Below, one piece after another: positions 25,819 to 36,096 of a stretch of 64,000 nucleotides of DNA (position 1 is its first letter; each line of letters starts with the position of its first letter). Made by a program: the position numbers and the translations under genes. The DNA comes from Enterococcus sp. DIV0660C. GTDB taxonomy: Bacteria > Bacillota > Bacilli > Lactobacillales > Enterococcaceae. The notes beneath the pieces were generated by a model. The model saw only the letters and a list, made by a program, of their open reading frames with translations. It was not told the DNA's origin and made no database searches. The DNA lies in assembly GCF_017316125.1 (NCBI RefSeq), contig NZ_JAFLWA010000018.1:47730-111729 (forward strand), read 5' to 3'.

Positions 25819-26936
25819 TTAATGCACAAACATTCATTAATCGTTTTGAACAGTATTGTCCTCAATGGCTTGCAGAAGAAGGCGATCCAGTCGGTCTACA
25901 AATTGGCACATTGAATAAACCAATTCAAAGAGTCATGATGACGTTAGATGTTCGTCCAGAAGTAGTCGAAGAAGCAATTGTTAAAAAAATCGACTTACTA
26001 ATTGCCAAGCATCCACCGATTTTTCGTCCAATCAAGCAGTTGACTACTGATGATCCGCAAGAAAAAATGTATGCAGATTTACTGAAACATGAGATTACCG
26101 TTTACGCCGCGCACACAAATATGGATATTATTTGGGACGGATTAAATGACTGGTTTTGTGAGCAACTAGGTATTCAGGTTGAAAACTATTTAGTAAAAAC
26201 ACATGAAGTAGGATATAAAAAATTAGCAGTTTATTTACCTGTCGAGAATGCAACAACTATGAGTGAAGCTCTTGGACTTGCTGGTGCAGGTCAATTAGGC
26301 AACTATTCAAACGCAAGCTTTACCTCAGTCGGGCAAGGTCGTTTTACGCCTTCACAACAAGCACATCCAACGATTGGAACACCTGGTAAAGCAGAAAAAG
26401 TTCAAGAAGCAAAAGTGGAAGTGATTTTTCCAGAAACAATTGAGCAAACAGTTCTTCAAGCCATGAGAGCGCATCATCCATACGAAGAAATCGCTTATGA
26501 CTTGTTTTCAATTGATGCACCAAAAGAAAGTTTTGGATTAGGACGTATCGGAACATTGCCACAACCATTAGACCTAACAACGTTCATTGAAAAAGTCAAA
26601 ACGGGACTTCAAGTTGATGACTTACGTGTCGTTTTACCACCTCAACTAACTGAGCCAAAAGTTCAGCGGATTGCGATTTGTGGGGGAAGCGGTGAAAAAT
26701 TTTATCCGTCTGCATTGAAGCAAGGCGCAGATGTTTACATTACGGGGGATCTCTACTATCATACAGCACAAGACATGCAAAGTGCTGGTCTGATCGCGAT
26801 TGATCCTGGACATTATATTGAGTCATTATGTAAAGAAAAATTTGTTGAAAAATTTGAATCTTGGAAACAAGAAGAACAATGGGATCTTGATTTTTTTGTT
26901 TCTGAAACGAATACAAATCCATTCCAATTTCATTAA
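25815..26936 (+). CDS. Nif3-like dinuclear metal-centre hexameric protein
   Basis: 373 residues. Two Nif3 halves are separated by a PII-like insert of about 100 residues (YKKLAVYLPVENATTMSEALG ... MRAHHPYEEIAYDLFSI). Metal ligands of the halves are visible in LLIAKHPPIFRP, YAAHTNMD, and the C-terminal GDLYYHTAQDMQSAGLIAIDPGHYIE. The role is unsettled; a GTP cyclohydrolase activity has been proposed for relatives. Overlap with trmK by 4 bases shows coupling. Confidence 0.92.
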   Translation: MINAQTFINRFEQYCPQWLAEEGDPVGLQIGTLNKPIQRVMMTLDVRPEVVEEAIVKKIDLLIAKHPPIFRPIKQLTTDDPQEKMYADLLKHEITVYAAHTNMDIIWDGLNDWFCEQLGIQVENYLVKTHEVGYKKLAVYLPVENATTMSEALGLAGAGQLGNYSNASFTSVGQGRFTPSQQAHPTIGTPGKAEKVQEAKVEVIFPETIEQTVLQAMRAHHPYEEIAYDLFSIDAPKESFGLGRIGTLPQPLDLTTFIEKVKTGLQVDDLRVVLPPQLTEPKVQRIAICGGSGEKFYPSALKQGADVYITGDLYYHTAQDMQSAGLIAIDPGHYIESLCKEKFVEKFESWKQEEQWDLDFFVSETNTNPFQFH

Positions 26937-26951
26937 AAAGGGGCAGATAAT

Positions 26952-28184
26952 ATGTACGAAAATCTTTTACCACGTTTTTTAAAATATGTGAAAACTGAAA
27001 CACGCTCAGATGCAACAAGTACAGCAACACCTTCAACAGCTACGCAAATTGCTTTTGCACAAGAACTCAAAAAAGAATTAGAAGAACTAGGCCTATCTGA
27101 TGTTTTTTACAATGAGGAAAATGGATTTGTAATGGGAACCTTACCCAGTAATGTAGATTATCCTGTTCGTTCAATAGGCTTTATTTCCCACATGGATACG
27201 GCAGATTTCAATGCAGTTGGTGTTAATCCACAAATCATTGAAAATTATGATGGTGAGTCAACGATCGTTTTGGACGAAGCAGGACAATACACGTTGAATA
27301 CCAAAGATTTTCCCAACTTGAAAAATTATGAAGGACAGACATTGATTACAACAGACGGCAGTACATTGCTTGGTGCGGATGATAAAGCAGGGATTGCTGA
27401 AATCATGACAGCTATGGAAATCTTGCTTAAAAATCCGACGATTCCACATGGCGAAATCAAAGTAGCATTTGGTCCTGACGAAGAAATTGGTGTCGGCGCA
27501 GATAAGTTTGATGTTGATCAGTTTAATGTAGATTTTGCTTATACGATTGACGGAGGTCCATTGGGGGAATTGCAATATGAAACATTTAGTGCAGCTCAAG
27601 CGAACTTAACGATTCTTGGGAAAAATGTTCACCCTGGAACAGCGAAAGATACAATGATCAATGCTTTACAATTAGCTATTGATTTTCACAACCAGCTTCC
27701 TGCAGATGAAGTTCCTGAAAAAACAGATGGTTATGAAGGTTTCTTCCACTTAATGGCACTAACTGGTAACCCAGAAGAAGCTACAATGAGTTATATTATC
27801 CGCGACCACAATCGTGAAAAATTTGAAGCACGTAAAGCTTTGATTTCAAGCATTCAAGAAAAAATGAATCAAGCATTTGATCAAGAACGAATCAAGGTGG
27901 ACATGTTTGATCAATACTACAATATGAAAGAAATCATCGAAAAAGATATGAGTATTGTTGAACTAGCTAAACAAGCAATGTTGGATTTAGACATCAAGCC
28001 TGTGATTGAACCCGTTCGTGGTGGAACAGATGGCTCAAAAATTTCTTATATGGGTATCCCAACACCAAATATTTTTGCCGGTGGCGAAAATATGCACGGA
28101 CGTTTCGAATTTGTTTCGTTACAAGTGATGGAAAAAGCAACTGATGTAATTGTAAAAATTGCTGAGTTGAATACAAAAAAGTAA
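26952..28184 (+). CDS. pepT: Peptidase T (tripeptide aminopeptidase)
   Basis: 410 residues, normal length. M20 zinc ligands and catalytic acids in FISHMDTAD (residues 75-83), [13 protein letters not shown] (about 139-151), [15 protein letters not shown], and [19 protein letters not shown]-terminal [11 protein letters not shown]. Releases the N-terminal residue of tripeptides. Ribosome binding site aaggggc is 6 bases before the ATG. Ends with two successive terminators. Confidence 0.96.
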   Translation: MYENLLPRFLKYVKTETRSDATSTATPSTATQIAFAQELKKELEELGLSDVFYNEENGFVMGTLPSNVDYPVRSIGFISHMDTADFNAVGVNPQIIENYDGESTIVLDEAGQYTLNTKDFPNLKNYEGQTLITTDGSTLLGADDKAGIAEIMTAMEILLKNPTIPHGEIKVAFGPDEEIGVGADKFDVDQFNVDFAYTIDGGPLGELQYETFSAAQANLTILGKNVHPGTAKDTMINALQLAIDFHNQLPADEVPEKTDGYEGFFHLMALTGNPEEATMSYIIRDHNREKFEARKALISSIQEKMNQAFDQERIKVDMFDQYYNMKEIIEKDMSIVELAKQAMLDLDIKPVIEPVRGGTDGSKISYMGIPTPNIFAGGENMHGRFEFVSLQVMEKATDVIVKIAELNTKK

Positions 28185-28188
28185 CAAA

Positions 28189-28273
28189 CAATTTTTGATA
28201 TCAATTGAAGACATCAAAAATTTTTTTAAAAGGTTGAGACAAGTGAGTGAATCATTTGTCCCAACCTTTTTTG
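28189..28273 (+). terminator. Tandem terminators after pepT
   Basis: First stem aatttttgat / atcaaaaatt with T-run at 28220-28227, then aaaggttgagacaa / ttgtcccaacctttt with T-run to 28273. Two in a row suggest strict insulation. Confidence 0.85.
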
Positions 28274-28386
28274 TGTGCTGTTGAAGCTACCTTATTCAAG
28301 TTTGTTAATAAAAATCACATCAACAATCGCAATTTTTTTCATTTTTGGCAAAAAAAAGTAAAATAGAGTAGAAGGTGGGGATAACT

Positions 28387-29283
28387 ATGAAAAATTTACT
28401 AGTTTTTTATAACAAAAGTTCAGGAAAAGATGAAGGAGAGGAGTTGGCTAAATGGTTTCAACAATATGCGAAGAACAAACAGCCCGATTTAGACGTTCGG
28501 TTAACTCAAACTGGACCTGAAATTCGTGATGAAACATTGATTGAAAAAGCTGAATCTTTTGATGCAGATACATTGGTTATCATTGGTGGTGACGGAACGA
28601 TTCATCATATTGTTAAAGCTTTTAAAAAAACGATCGGAAATTATCATATTGGTTTGTTACCAGGAGGAACGGTGAACAATCTCGCTCGCGTATTAGAAAT
28701 TCCTTTAGAAAAAGAAGCAGCTGCTGCTGTCATTTTAGCAGCACAGACGAGAGCTATAGATTACGGAACGGTCAATGATTCAGTCATTATCTCAACGTTA
28801 ACAGTTGGCTTATTAGCTGATACAGCAATGCGTGTGAGCCAAGAAGAAAAGCAAAAATTTGGGCCGTGGGCATTTGCTAAACGATTCATTAAACTGGTCG
28901 TGCAAAAACGTCGCTACCGTTTAAAAATCCAAACAGATGACAAAAAATGGGAACAAAAAGCGCAACTACTAACGGTTACCATGACGAACTCAGTAGGTGG
29001 ATATACAAATTTTGATGATTTAGCAAGCCCTGATGATGGGAAATTTCACGTGACGATCATTCCTAAATTGAATTTCTTTTCTTACATCTTTTACTTACCA
29101 CGGATTATTCGAGGAAAATTCTACACTGTTCCGGGAATTGATTATTACACAACGAGTGAATTACAGCTTGACAGTGAAAAGAAAGTAGGCACGCGAACAG
29201 ATGGAGACACGACAGATGATTTACCAATTAAGATGACAGTGGTACCAAAAGGGTTGACTGTTTATGTACCAATCAATAAATAG
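28387..29283 (+). CDS. YegS/DgkB-type diacylglycerol/lipid kinase
   Basis: 298 residues from the ATG at 28387 (aaggtgggg upstream). The DAGK catalytic motif TLVIIGGDGTIHHIVKAF, followed by LLPGGTVNNLARVLEIP, and the second half with GGYTNFDDLASPDDGKFHVTII fit YegS/DgkB. Recycles diacylglycerol formed during lipoteichoic acid synthesis (family role). Not distinguished here from sphingosine-kinase-like paralogues. Confidence 0.88.
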   Translation: MKNLLVFYNKSSGKDEGEELAKWFQQYAKNKQPDLDVRLTQTGPEIRDETLIEKAESFDADTLVIIGGDGTIHHIVKAFKKTIGNYHIGLLPGGTVNNLARVLEIPLEKEAAAAVILAAQTRAIDYGTVNDSVIISTLTVGLLADTAMRVSQEEKQKFGPWAFAKRFIKLVVQKRRYRLKIQTDDKKWEQKAQLLTVTMTNSVGGYTNFDDLASPDDGKFHVTIIPKLNFFSYIFYLPRIIRGKFYTVPGIDYYTTSELQLDSEKKVGTRTDGDTTDDLPIKMTVVPKGLTVYVPINK

Positions 29284-29344
29284 CCTTTACATTCAATAGT
29301 AGTTTAGGGTAATCTTAAAAAGTACGATTTGAAAAGGAGAAAAG

Positions 29345-29617
29345 ATGGAAGTTTTGATACACAACCCTTTATGGTTCTATTTGATTATTGTTAATTTGTA
29401 TTTGTTTTGTTTGATGGGCTATGATAAACACCAAGCAAGAGTTGGCGCATGGCGCGTTCCTGAAAGCAATTTGATTTTTGTTAGCCTGCTTGGTGGTGGA
29501 TTGGGTGGATTGATTGCTCGTAAAGTTTTTCACCATAAGACATTAAAGAAAAAATTCACGATTGGTTTTACTGCAGGTGTGATTGTTGATGTAATTTTGA
29601 TTTATTTTTTCCATTAA
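29345..29617 (+). CDS. DUF1294 family small membrane protein
   Basis: 90 residues, two to three membrane segments (FYLIIVNLYLFCLMGYDKHQARVGAWRVPE; LIFVSLLGGGLGGLIARKVFHHKTLKKKFTIG). The YDK-x-x-A-x-x-x-x-WRVPE motif and KT-x-K-x-x-F are DUF1294 hallmarks. Function unknown. Lies between a lipid kinase and a flippase-like gene, 10 bases before the latter, so probably one envelope-related operon. Confidence 0.88.
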   Translation: MEVLIHNPLWFYLIIVNLYLFCLMGYDKHQARVGAWRVPESNLIFVSLLGGGLGGLIARKVFHHKTLKKKFTIGFTAGVIVDVILIYFFH

Positions 29618-29627
29618 GGAGTAACGG

Positions 29628-30686
29628 ATGTCGAATAAACGAACAAAAACGAAATTATTTTTAAACTTACTATTATTATTATTGATTCTTGGTATCATCT
29701 ACTATTTGATTCAACATTCATTAGCAGACATTTTAGCAGAATTATTATCAACAAGTTTTGTTGTATTACTTGGTGTTCTTTTGTTGGGAACAATTTACCA
29801 GATAGCGGAAGGTCGTTCCATTAAAGAAATTGCGAGGCCTTTTGCTCCAGAGTTTTCAACGAAGGATGGTTTTTGGACTTCCTGCTACGTGGCATTTTAT
29901 CGAATTGTTTCTTTTGGTACAGGAACCTTGATTTCTGAAGTCTATTTTTATAACAAAAAAGGGATGCGGTTTTCGCAAGGGGTAGGGGTAACAGCTTTAC
30001 ACATGATTATGTACAAGATGGCAGTCATCACCTACGCAGTAATCGGCTTATTGATCCAATTTTCATTGTTTTATACGAAAGCACCAAAAATGATCCCTTT
30101 TATTTTAGCAGGAATCATTTTAACAATTGTTATTGTGAGTGCTTTGTTAGTTTTATCAATAAGTCTCAATGTCCAAGTATTGTTTGTAAAACTAGCTAAT
30201 CGACTGTGTAAACGAAACAAGACACGAGCATTAGTTGATAATTGGAATATCCAGATTTATTCGTTACGCGAAACAGTTCAAACAATCGTAAAAGATCGGA
30301 CAGCATTGGGCTGGATTTATTTTTGGAATTTAGTTAAGTTACTCTTTTGGTACATTATTCCTTATTTGACTCTAGTTGAGAATCACCCATCAGTGGACTT
30401 TTTACTCACATTTTCTTTTGTTAGTTTTTCTGTAGTCTTAGCAGGAGTCTTGCCAACTCCAGGTGGGATTGGTTCATTTGAATTTGTGTATTTGTTATTA
30501 TTCCGTCCACTTGTTGGAACCGTTGATGCGGTATCTTCGTTATTGTTGTATCGCTTTAGTTCATTTGTATTACCATTTATCTATGGCATGTTCTACGTTC
30601 TAGTTGAACGACGAGCAGTCATCAAACAAGAAATTAATGAGGTTAGACGAAAAAAAGTCAGTGAGTCTAGCCGAGAAGAAATATAA
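29628..30686 (+). CDS. Lysylphosphatidylglycerol synthase TM/flippase-like membrane protein
   Basis: 352 residues, about eight membrane segments. Contains the UPF0104/LPG_synthase_TM pattern: SLADILAELLSTSFVVLLGVLLL, SEVYFYNKKGMRFSQGVGVT, and a late GVLPTPGGIGSFEFVYLLLF motif. Resembles the flippase half of MprF but without the synthetase domain; the short form is found in many Firmicutes. Substrate is unknown; possibly lipids or glycolipids given the neighbouring lipid kinase. Terminator follows. Confidence 0.83.
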   Translation: MSNKRTKTKLFLNLLLLLLILGIIYYLIQHSLADILAELLSTSFVVLLGVLLLGTIYQIAEGRSIKEIARPFAPEFSTKDGFWTSCYVAFYRIVSFGTGTLISEVYFYNKKGMRFSQGVGVTALHMIMYKMAVITYAVIGLLIQFSLFYTKAPKMIPFILAGIILTIVIVSALLVLSISLNVQVLFVKLANRLCKRNKTRALVDNWNIQIYSLRETVQTIVKDRTALGWIYFWNLVKLLFWYIIPYLTLVENHPSVDFLLTFSFVSFSVVLAGVLPTPGGIGSFEFVYLLLFRPLVGTVDAVSSLLLYRFSSFVLPFIYGMFYVLVERRAVIKQEINEVRRKKVSESSREEI

Positions 30687-30687
30687 A

Positions 30688-30742
30688 AAATCTAAAGGTA
30701 GAGAACCTGTTTCAGTTGTTCTTTTACTTTTAGATTTTTTTT
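30688..30742 (+). terminator. Terminator after the flippase-like gene
   Basis: aaaaatctaaaggtagagaac / gttcttttacttttagattttt stem and long T-run. Confidence 0.9.
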
Positions 30743-30762
30743 TGAAAAGTCAGAGTTTATTC

Positions 30763-30792
30763 TTTGACCAATGTTGACCAAAAGAGTATAAT
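30763..30792 (+). promoter_or_regulatory. clpB promoter with CtsR-type operator over the -35
   Basis: TTGACC (30764-30769), 17 bases, TATAAT (30787-30792). The sequence tttgaccaatgttgacc (30763-30779) is close to the reverse CtsR heptad repeat (TTTGACY N3 TTTGACY) with one or two mismatches, and covers the -35. This predicts heat-shock repression by CtsR. Confidence 0.8.
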
Positions 30793-30858
30793 GTTTGTTG
30801 TAGGATTGATAAGTAAGAAACAATTATCCTTGAACTTTCAATATAGGAGGTAGTTTAT

Positions 30859-33468
30859 ATGAATATTGAAAAAATGACAACTACGCTTCAAGAAGCGATT
30901 GCAGAAGCACAGCAAGTTGCTGTGACGCGAAAACATCAAGAAATTGATATTGCGCATCTTTGGAAGATCTTTTTACAACCAAGTCATTTTGGACGGAATT
31001 TCTATACGGATGCGGGAGTTGACGTTGATCAATTTGACCGCGAAGTTGACCGCTTATTAGATGAATATCCAAGTGTTTCAGGTGGGAATATTCAGTATGG
31101 TCAAAATTTAAGTCAAAATTTATTTAGCTTGTTAAATGAAGCAGACCAATTAAAAGAAAGCTTTGGAGATGAATTTCTATCAACAGAAATCGTTATCCTA
31201 GCATTGATGAAATTAAAACATTATCCTTTAACAACTTATTTAGTTAAACAAGGAATCACAGAAAAAGAACTTCGGAAAAACATTGAAGACATGCGAGGAG
31301 GGGAAAAAGTGACCTCAAAAAATCAAGAAGAACAATACAAAGCATTAGAAAAGTACGGTGTGGACTTAGTACAACAAGTCCGTAGTGGCAAAATGGATCC
31401 AATCATCGGACGTGATGAAGAAATTCGAGATGTGGTCCGAATTCTTTCGCGAAAAACAAAGAATAACCCCGTTTTGATTGGGGAGCCTGGGGTTGGTAAA
31501 ACTGCGATCGTCGAAGGCTTAGCACAACGAATCGTTCGTAAAGATGTTCCAGAAAACTTGAAAGATAAAACCATTTTTTCATTAGATATGGGCGCATTGA
31601 TTGCAGGAGCAAAATTCCGCGGTGAATTTGAAGAACGATTGAAAGCTGTTTTGAAAGAAGTAACAAAAAGTGAAGGCAGAATCATCCTATTTATTGATGA
31701 AATTCATAACATTGTAGGGGCTGGTAAAACAGAAGGCAGTATGGACGCTGGAAATTTACTAAAACCAATGCTTGCTCGTGGTGAACTACATTTGATCGGC
31801 GCAACAACTTTAGATGAATATCGTCAATATATGGAAAAAGATAAAGCTTTGGAACGTCGTTTCCAAAAAGTGTTGGTGAAAGAACCAACTGTTGAAGACA
31901 CCATTAGTATTTTACGTGGTTTAAAAGAACGATTTGAAATACACCATGGGGTCAATATCCATGACAATGCTCTGGTTGCAGCTGCTACTTTATCGGATCG
32001 TTATATAACAGATCGTTTTTTACCAGATAAAGCAATCGATTTAATTGATGAAGCAAGTGCTACGATTCGTGTTGAAATGAACTCAATGCCTACGGAACTT
32101 GACCAAGTCACTCGTCGATTAATGCAATTAGAAATCGAAGAGGCAGCTTTGAAAAAAGAATCAGATGATGCAAGTAAAAAACGTTTGAAAAATCTTCAAG
32201 AAGAACTAGCGGACTTACGTGAAGAAGCAAATGCGATGAAGATGCAATGGGAAACAGAAAAAGAAGAAGTAAATACTGTTTCAACAAAGCGTGCGGAAAT
32301 CGACAAAGCCAAACACGAATTAGAAGACGCAGAAAATAATTATGATTTAGAACGTGCGGCTGTCTTACGTCATGGAACAATTCCTCAACTAGAAAAAGAA
32401 TTAAAAGAACTAGAAGCTAAAGCTAAAAATGATGATATCAAAATGGTTCAAGAATCCGTGACTGAAAATGAAATCGCACAAGTGGTTGGTCGGTTGACAG
32501 GTATTCCAGTAACCAAATTGGTTGAAGGTGAACGTGAAAAACTAATCAAACTAAATGAAACATTGCATAAACGTGTGATTGGTCAAGATGAAGCAGTGGA
32601 TGCTGTAAGTGATGCAGTTATTCGTTCACGTGCTGGATTGCAAGATCCAAACCGTCCACTTGGCTCGTTCTTATTCTTAGGACCAACTGGGGTAGGTAAG
32701 ACCGAATTAGCTAAAGCACTGGCAGAAAACTTGTTTGATTCCGAAGACCATATGGTTCGAATCGATATGAGTGAATATATGGAAAAACATTCTGTGTCAC
32801 GATTAGTTGGAGCGCCTCCAGGTTATGTTGGCTATGAAGAAGGCGGTCAATTAACTGAAGCCGTTCGTCGCAATCCATATACGATTGTTTTACTTGATGA
32901 AATCGAAAAAGCACATCCAGATGTCTTTAATATTTTATTACAAGTGCTAGATGATGGGCGCTTAACAGATTCCAAAGGGCGAGTGGTTGATTTTAAAAAT
33001 ACCGTGTTGATTATGACAAGTAACATTGGTTCACAACTATTGTTAGAAGGTGTGACAGCGGAAGGCACGATTCCAGAAGCAGTGGAAGAACAAGTACGCA
33101 CGATTTTGCGTGGAAACTTTAAACCAGAGTTCTTGAACAGAATTGACGATACGATTCTATTCACACCATTAAGTTTGGAAAATGTTAAAGGAATCGTCAA
33201 TAAAATGGTTGCTCAATTAGCTCGTCGTTTAGAACATCAAGAAATTCAGTTAGAGATTAGCGAAGCCGCAAGAACATGGATTGCCGAAACGGCATATGAA
33301 CCAGCTTATGGTGCACGTCCATTGAAACGTTTTATCACAAAAGAAGTGGAAACACCTTTAGCAAAAGAAATCGTTGCTGGTCATGTTTTACCAAAATCAA
33401 AAGTAACGATTGACTTTCTTGCTGGAAAACTTCACTTTTCAACAGAAGAATTGCCAGAAGAAGAATAA
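30859..33468 (+). CDS. clpB: ATP-dependent chaperone ClpB
   Basis: 869 residues. N-terminal Clp repeat domain, first AAA+ module with Walker [16 protein letters not shown] and Walker [16 protein letters not shown], a coiled-coil M domain at about 410-520 ([26 protein letters not shown]), and second AAA+ module with [15 protein letters not shown] and [14 protein letters not shown]. Disaggregase that works with DnaK after heat stress. Lacks the ClpP-binding loop. Own promoter and terminator. Confidence 0.96.
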   Translation: MNIEKMTTTLQEAIAEAQQVAVTRKHQEIDIAHLWKIFLQPSHFGRNFYTDAGVDVDQFDREVDRLLDEYPSVSGGNIQYGQNLSQNLFSLLNEADQLKESFGDEFLSTEIVILALMKLKHYPLTTYLVKQGITEKELRKNIEDMRGGEKVTSKNQEEQYKALEKYGVDLVQQVRSGKMDPIIGRDEEIRDVVRILSRKTKNNPVLIGEPGVGKTAIVEGLAQRIVRKDVPENLKDKTIFSLDMGALIAGAKFRGEFEERLKAVLKEVTKSEGRIILFIDEIHNIVGAGKTEGSMDAGNLLKPMLARGELHLIGATTLDEYRQYMEKDKALERRFQKVLVKEPTVEDTISILRGLKERFEIHHGVNIHDNALVAAATLSDRYITDRFLPDKAIDLIDEASATIRVEMNSMPTELDQVTRRLMQLEIEEAALKKESDDASKKRLKNLQEELADLREEANAMKMQWETEKEEVNTVSTKRAEIDKAKHELEDAENNYDLERAAVLRHGTIPQLEKELKELEAKAKNDDIKMVQESVTENEIAQVVGRLTGIPVTKLVEGEREKLIKLNETLHKRVIGQDEAVDAVSDAVIRSRAGLQDPNRPLGSFLFLGPTGVGKTELAKALAENLFDSEDHMVRIDMSEYMEKHSVSRLVGAPPGYVGYEEGGQLTEAVRRNPYTIVLLDEIEKAHPDVFNILLQVLDDGRLTDSKGRVVDFKNTVLIMTSNIGSQLLLEGVTAEGTIPEAVEEQVRTILRGNFKPEFLNRIDDTILFTPLSLENVKGIVNKMVAQLARRLEHQEIQLEISEAARTWIAETAYEPAYGARPLKRFITKEVETPLAKEIVAGHVLPKSKVTIDFLAGKLHFSTEELPEEE

Positions 33469-33479
33469 ATGGATGAAAT

Positions 33480-33516
33480 AAAAACACTTCAATCGAAATG
33501 ATTGAAGTGTTTTTAT
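33480..33516. terminator. Bidirectional terminator between clpB and the convergent gene
   Basis: aaaacacttcaatc / gattgaagtgtttt stem with A/T runs on both sides; serves clpB and the minus-strand block. Confidence 0.9.
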
Positions 33517-33543
33517 TATGGTATCAGCGCAAGTAAACAAGGG

Positions 33544-34215
33544 TTATTTCTTTACTTTTTCTAAACGATAACTTTTGAAGTAAGCTAAATTCTTTCGGCT
33601 GTTTGCCCAAGCAAAGATTCCCATGAATAGGGCGCCCATTGTATTCGTAAATAAATCGCCCATTGTGTCCATCAAAGCAGCTCGCCCGATAAATAACGTT
33701 CCGTTAGAAGCGGCAAATCGTTGTAAATTCATTCCTAAGAATTGATCACAAAGAAACTCCCAGAATTCCCAAAAAACACCACAGGTTCCAGCAAAAGCAA
33801 AACCAAATAATAGAAATAACCAAGGACTAGTTTTTTCAATCGTCGCGTCTTTCATTAAATAACCAATCAAACCATAACCTAATGCTGTTAGAACCATTGG
33901 GCTAACAGCATGAAGGATTTTGTCCCAAAAGGGAATGATGCTGATCAAATGCAACCCTGTGCCTAAAAAGACAGAAATGAAAAGAAAGAACCAATAAAAC
34001 AAAACAATCGCAGCAGGGATTTTTATTTTAAATAGTTTGAAAATAATTTGTGGTAGGAAAATCAAGACGATACCAGCTAAAGATTCGACAATGAAGGTGA
34101 TTCCTTGGGTAGTAGAATATTTTTGCGTAACAAATTCAAAAATATTGTAACTAACAACAAAAACTCCAAAAGCTAGTAGAGCAATTTGCACTTTTTTTAA
34201 CTCATTAATAATCAT
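33544..34215 (-). CDS. YjdF/DUF2238-like integral membrane protein
   Basis: 223 residues, six or seven membrane segments. The GVFWEFWEFLCDQFLGMNLQR motif followed by ALMDTMGDLFTNTMGALFMG is characteristic of the DUF2238/YjdF family; an HxxSP motif (HAVSPMVL) lies earlier. Function unknown. The start codon overlaps the end of the upstream deoxyribosyltransferase gene by 4 bases, so the two are co-translated. Confidence 0.8.
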   Translation of the reverse strand: MIINELKKVQIALLAFGVFVVSYNIFEFVTQKYSTTQGITFIVESLAGIVLIFLPQIIFKLFKIKIPAAIVLFYWFFLFISVFLGTGLHLISIIPFWDKILHAVSPMVLTALGYGLIGYLMKDATIEKTSPWLFLLFGFAFAGTCGVFWEFWEFLCDQFLGMNLQRFAASNGTLFIGRAALMDTMGDLFTNTMGALFMGIFAWANSRKNLAYFKSYRLEKVKK

Positions 34216-34703
34216 TGTGAGACCTCCTCAGTTAAGTACTCTTTAATTTTTTCCAATAATTCGGTTTCTGAAGCGACCACTTCACCATTCAATTTGATTA
34301 AGCCGACGGTATAAAGGTTCAGATAATGAAATTGGTTTTCTGCAACTTCTTGTAAAGCAGCAATTTTTTTAGGATGTGTTCCACCTTGTTGACGGGTATC
34401 TGTATATAGACCAATCACGGGAATTCCTTTTGCATAAGCAACACCAATTTCAGATGCCACTCCAGCATCAATCGTTAATCCATCAAGTAATGCAACCATC
34501 AACTGACTTTCCAAAACTTTTTCAGTATCTGCCAATGCAATCATTTGACTATTGGCATAAGCTGTTTTATCGTTGATTGCTTCATTTTCTTGTGGTAAAT
34601 AAACAGCAATTTTTGGTGAAATCTCGCGAATTTGAGCAACAAGATTAGCGTTGTATAAAAGGTCGCTTTTAGCGAACATAGGTCCAGCAAAATAAATGTT
34701 CAT
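34212..34703 (-). CDS. Nucleoside 2-deoxyribosyltransferase
   Basis: 163 residues. MNIYFAGPMF at the N-terminus, DGLTIDAGVASEIGVAYAKGIPVIGLYTD near 90-118 (the D-x-G-T-x-x-E element) and NLYTVGLIKLNGEV are the NDT pattern. Moves deoxyribose between purine or pyrimidine bases for salvage, as in lactobacilli. Ribosome binding site aagga upstream. First gene of a short minus-strand pair. Confidence 0.87.
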   Translation of the reverse strand: MNIYFAGPMFAKSDLLYNANLVAQIREISPKIAVYLPQENEAINDKTAYANSQMIALADTEKVLESQLMVALLDGLTIDAGVASEIGVAYAKGIPVIGLYTDTRQQGGTHPKKIAALQEVAENQFHYLNLYTVGLIKLNGEVVASETELLEKIKEYLTEEVSQ

Positions 34704-34728
34704 TGTTTATCATCCTTAATTTTAGATT

Positions 34729-35949
34729 TTAGAAATAATCACTAAAGTAAGCTTCGGTATCTGGAATGATCCGCTCAAGTGATCGTAAAGTTTCTTTGTC
34801 AGTTGTGATTCGTTCGATTCGAGAAAGGTACGCAGCTCGGCGGTAATTCATCATCAAACAAGTTAACGTTTGGATATCTAAGTAAACAGCTTCACCAATA
34901 GGTTCATCAAGAACCTGTACTTGATCTTCTTCATCCCAAATCAAGCCAAAGATACCATTGTTCCAAGGTGCAATCGGATCTGTCAAAACAAAATGGAAAG
35001 GTTTGGCCGTGCTAGCAAAAGGAAATGCTTGCAAGAATTCTTTGACATCAACGATTCTTGCCATAAAATAGGGTTCGATTTGTTCCGTAATTTGACTATC
35101 TTCAAGTAAAAAGGCCAGTGGCTCGTTTTTATAAATATCACCTTTAACCCAATAAATCATGGAAAAATGTGCAGAAATAAAATTCCATAAGCCGTTGCGT
35201 GCTTCTTGATTCAAGTAAAACATTTCTTTTACATGGAATACTTCTTCTGCTACCCAGTAAAACAAGACACCAAGAGGTTCTTGATTGGCACCATAGTAAA
35301 CAGCAGCAGTTCGTTCTTCTTCATTTTCAAAGCGCCAATATTCTTCCCAATGAAAACCACTGCGAAAAAGGGCACCGTGATTTTGACGTGCAAATTTTTC
35401 ATAGACGGCATAAACATCTTCATGATCAACTGGTAAACGTTCAATCATTCCGTTAACGGGTACTTGTTTAGGCAATTGGGTATCACGTATTTTAAAGGAA
35501 AGTTTATCGGACATGATTTCCCAACCTTTACGACGATAGTACGGAATATTATAAGGGTAAAGATAAGAAATCCATTGTTTCTTTTTTCTCATATTATCTA
35601 AAGCAACGACAATCAAGTCTTGCATTAACCCATGGTTCGCATACTCTGGATACGTACCGACTCCTGTGACACCACCCATCAAATAAGGTGTACCATGAAT
35701 GTTGACTTCACATGGATAGATAGCGATTTGTGAAATTAATTGGTTGTCATAAAACCAACCAAATACTTCTGATAGTTCTAAGATAGGGCGTTTTGATTTG
35801 ATAAATTCTCGTTTACTTTCAAAACCACTTTCCTCGATATCAGATTCTGTCACTTGAAAAACGTAAGACAATAGTTCGTTAAATTGATCTACGTTTTCTT
35901 CTGTAACTGGTTTTAATTCAAGATTTTCTCTGAAATCTTTTTGATCCAT
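34729..35949 (-). CDS. Eis-like GNAT N-acetyltransferase with C-terminal sterol-carrier-like domain
   Basis: 406 residues from the ATG at 35949 (ggag upstream); a longer reading frame reaches 36168 but has no such site. N-terminal GNAT domain with the acetyl-CoA-binding VTGVGTYPEYANHGLMQDLI, a second GNAT-like domain in the middle, and a C-terminal SCP2-like region (KPFHFVLTDPIAPWNNGIFGLIW). This three-part layout is that of Eis/YitI-type acetyltransferases, which acetylate amines including aminoglycosides in some bacteria. Substrate not known here. Divergent from lepA. Confidence 0.82.
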   Translation of the reverse strand: MDQKDFRENLELKPVTEENVDQFNELLSYVFQVTESDIEESGFESKREFIKSKRPILELSEVFGWFYDNQLISQIAIYPCEVNIHGTPYLMGGVTGVGTYPEYANHGLMQDLIVVALDNMRKKKQWISYLYPYNIPYYRRKGWEIMSDKLSFKIRDTQLPKQVPVNGMIERLPVDHEDVYAVYEKFARQNHGALFRSGFHWEEYWRFENEEERTAAVYYGANQEPLGVLFYWVAEEVFHVKEMFYLNQEARNGLWNFISAHFSMIYWVKGDIYKNEPLAFLLEDSQITEQIEPYFMARIVDVKEFLQAFPFASTAKPFHFVLTDPIAPWNNGIFGLIWDEEDQVQVLDEPIGEAVYLDIQTLTCLMMNYRRAAYLSRIERITTDKETLRSLERIIPDTEAYFSDYF

Positions 35950-36096
35950 TCTTTCATCTCCAATTATTTGATTGTTATAAGTATAACAAAAGTTAGGGAA
36001 AAAAACTTCTAAACGCTCACTAATGAAAAAGGCTTTAAATTCCTGTATTTCGTTGGTATAATGGAAAGTGCTGATTAAATGAAAAGAGGAGACGCT

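Noticed and set aside
34921..35456. Plus-strand frames within the Eis-like gene
   Set aside because: Antisense shadows of a well-supported minus-strand gene; no starts with ribosome binding sites.
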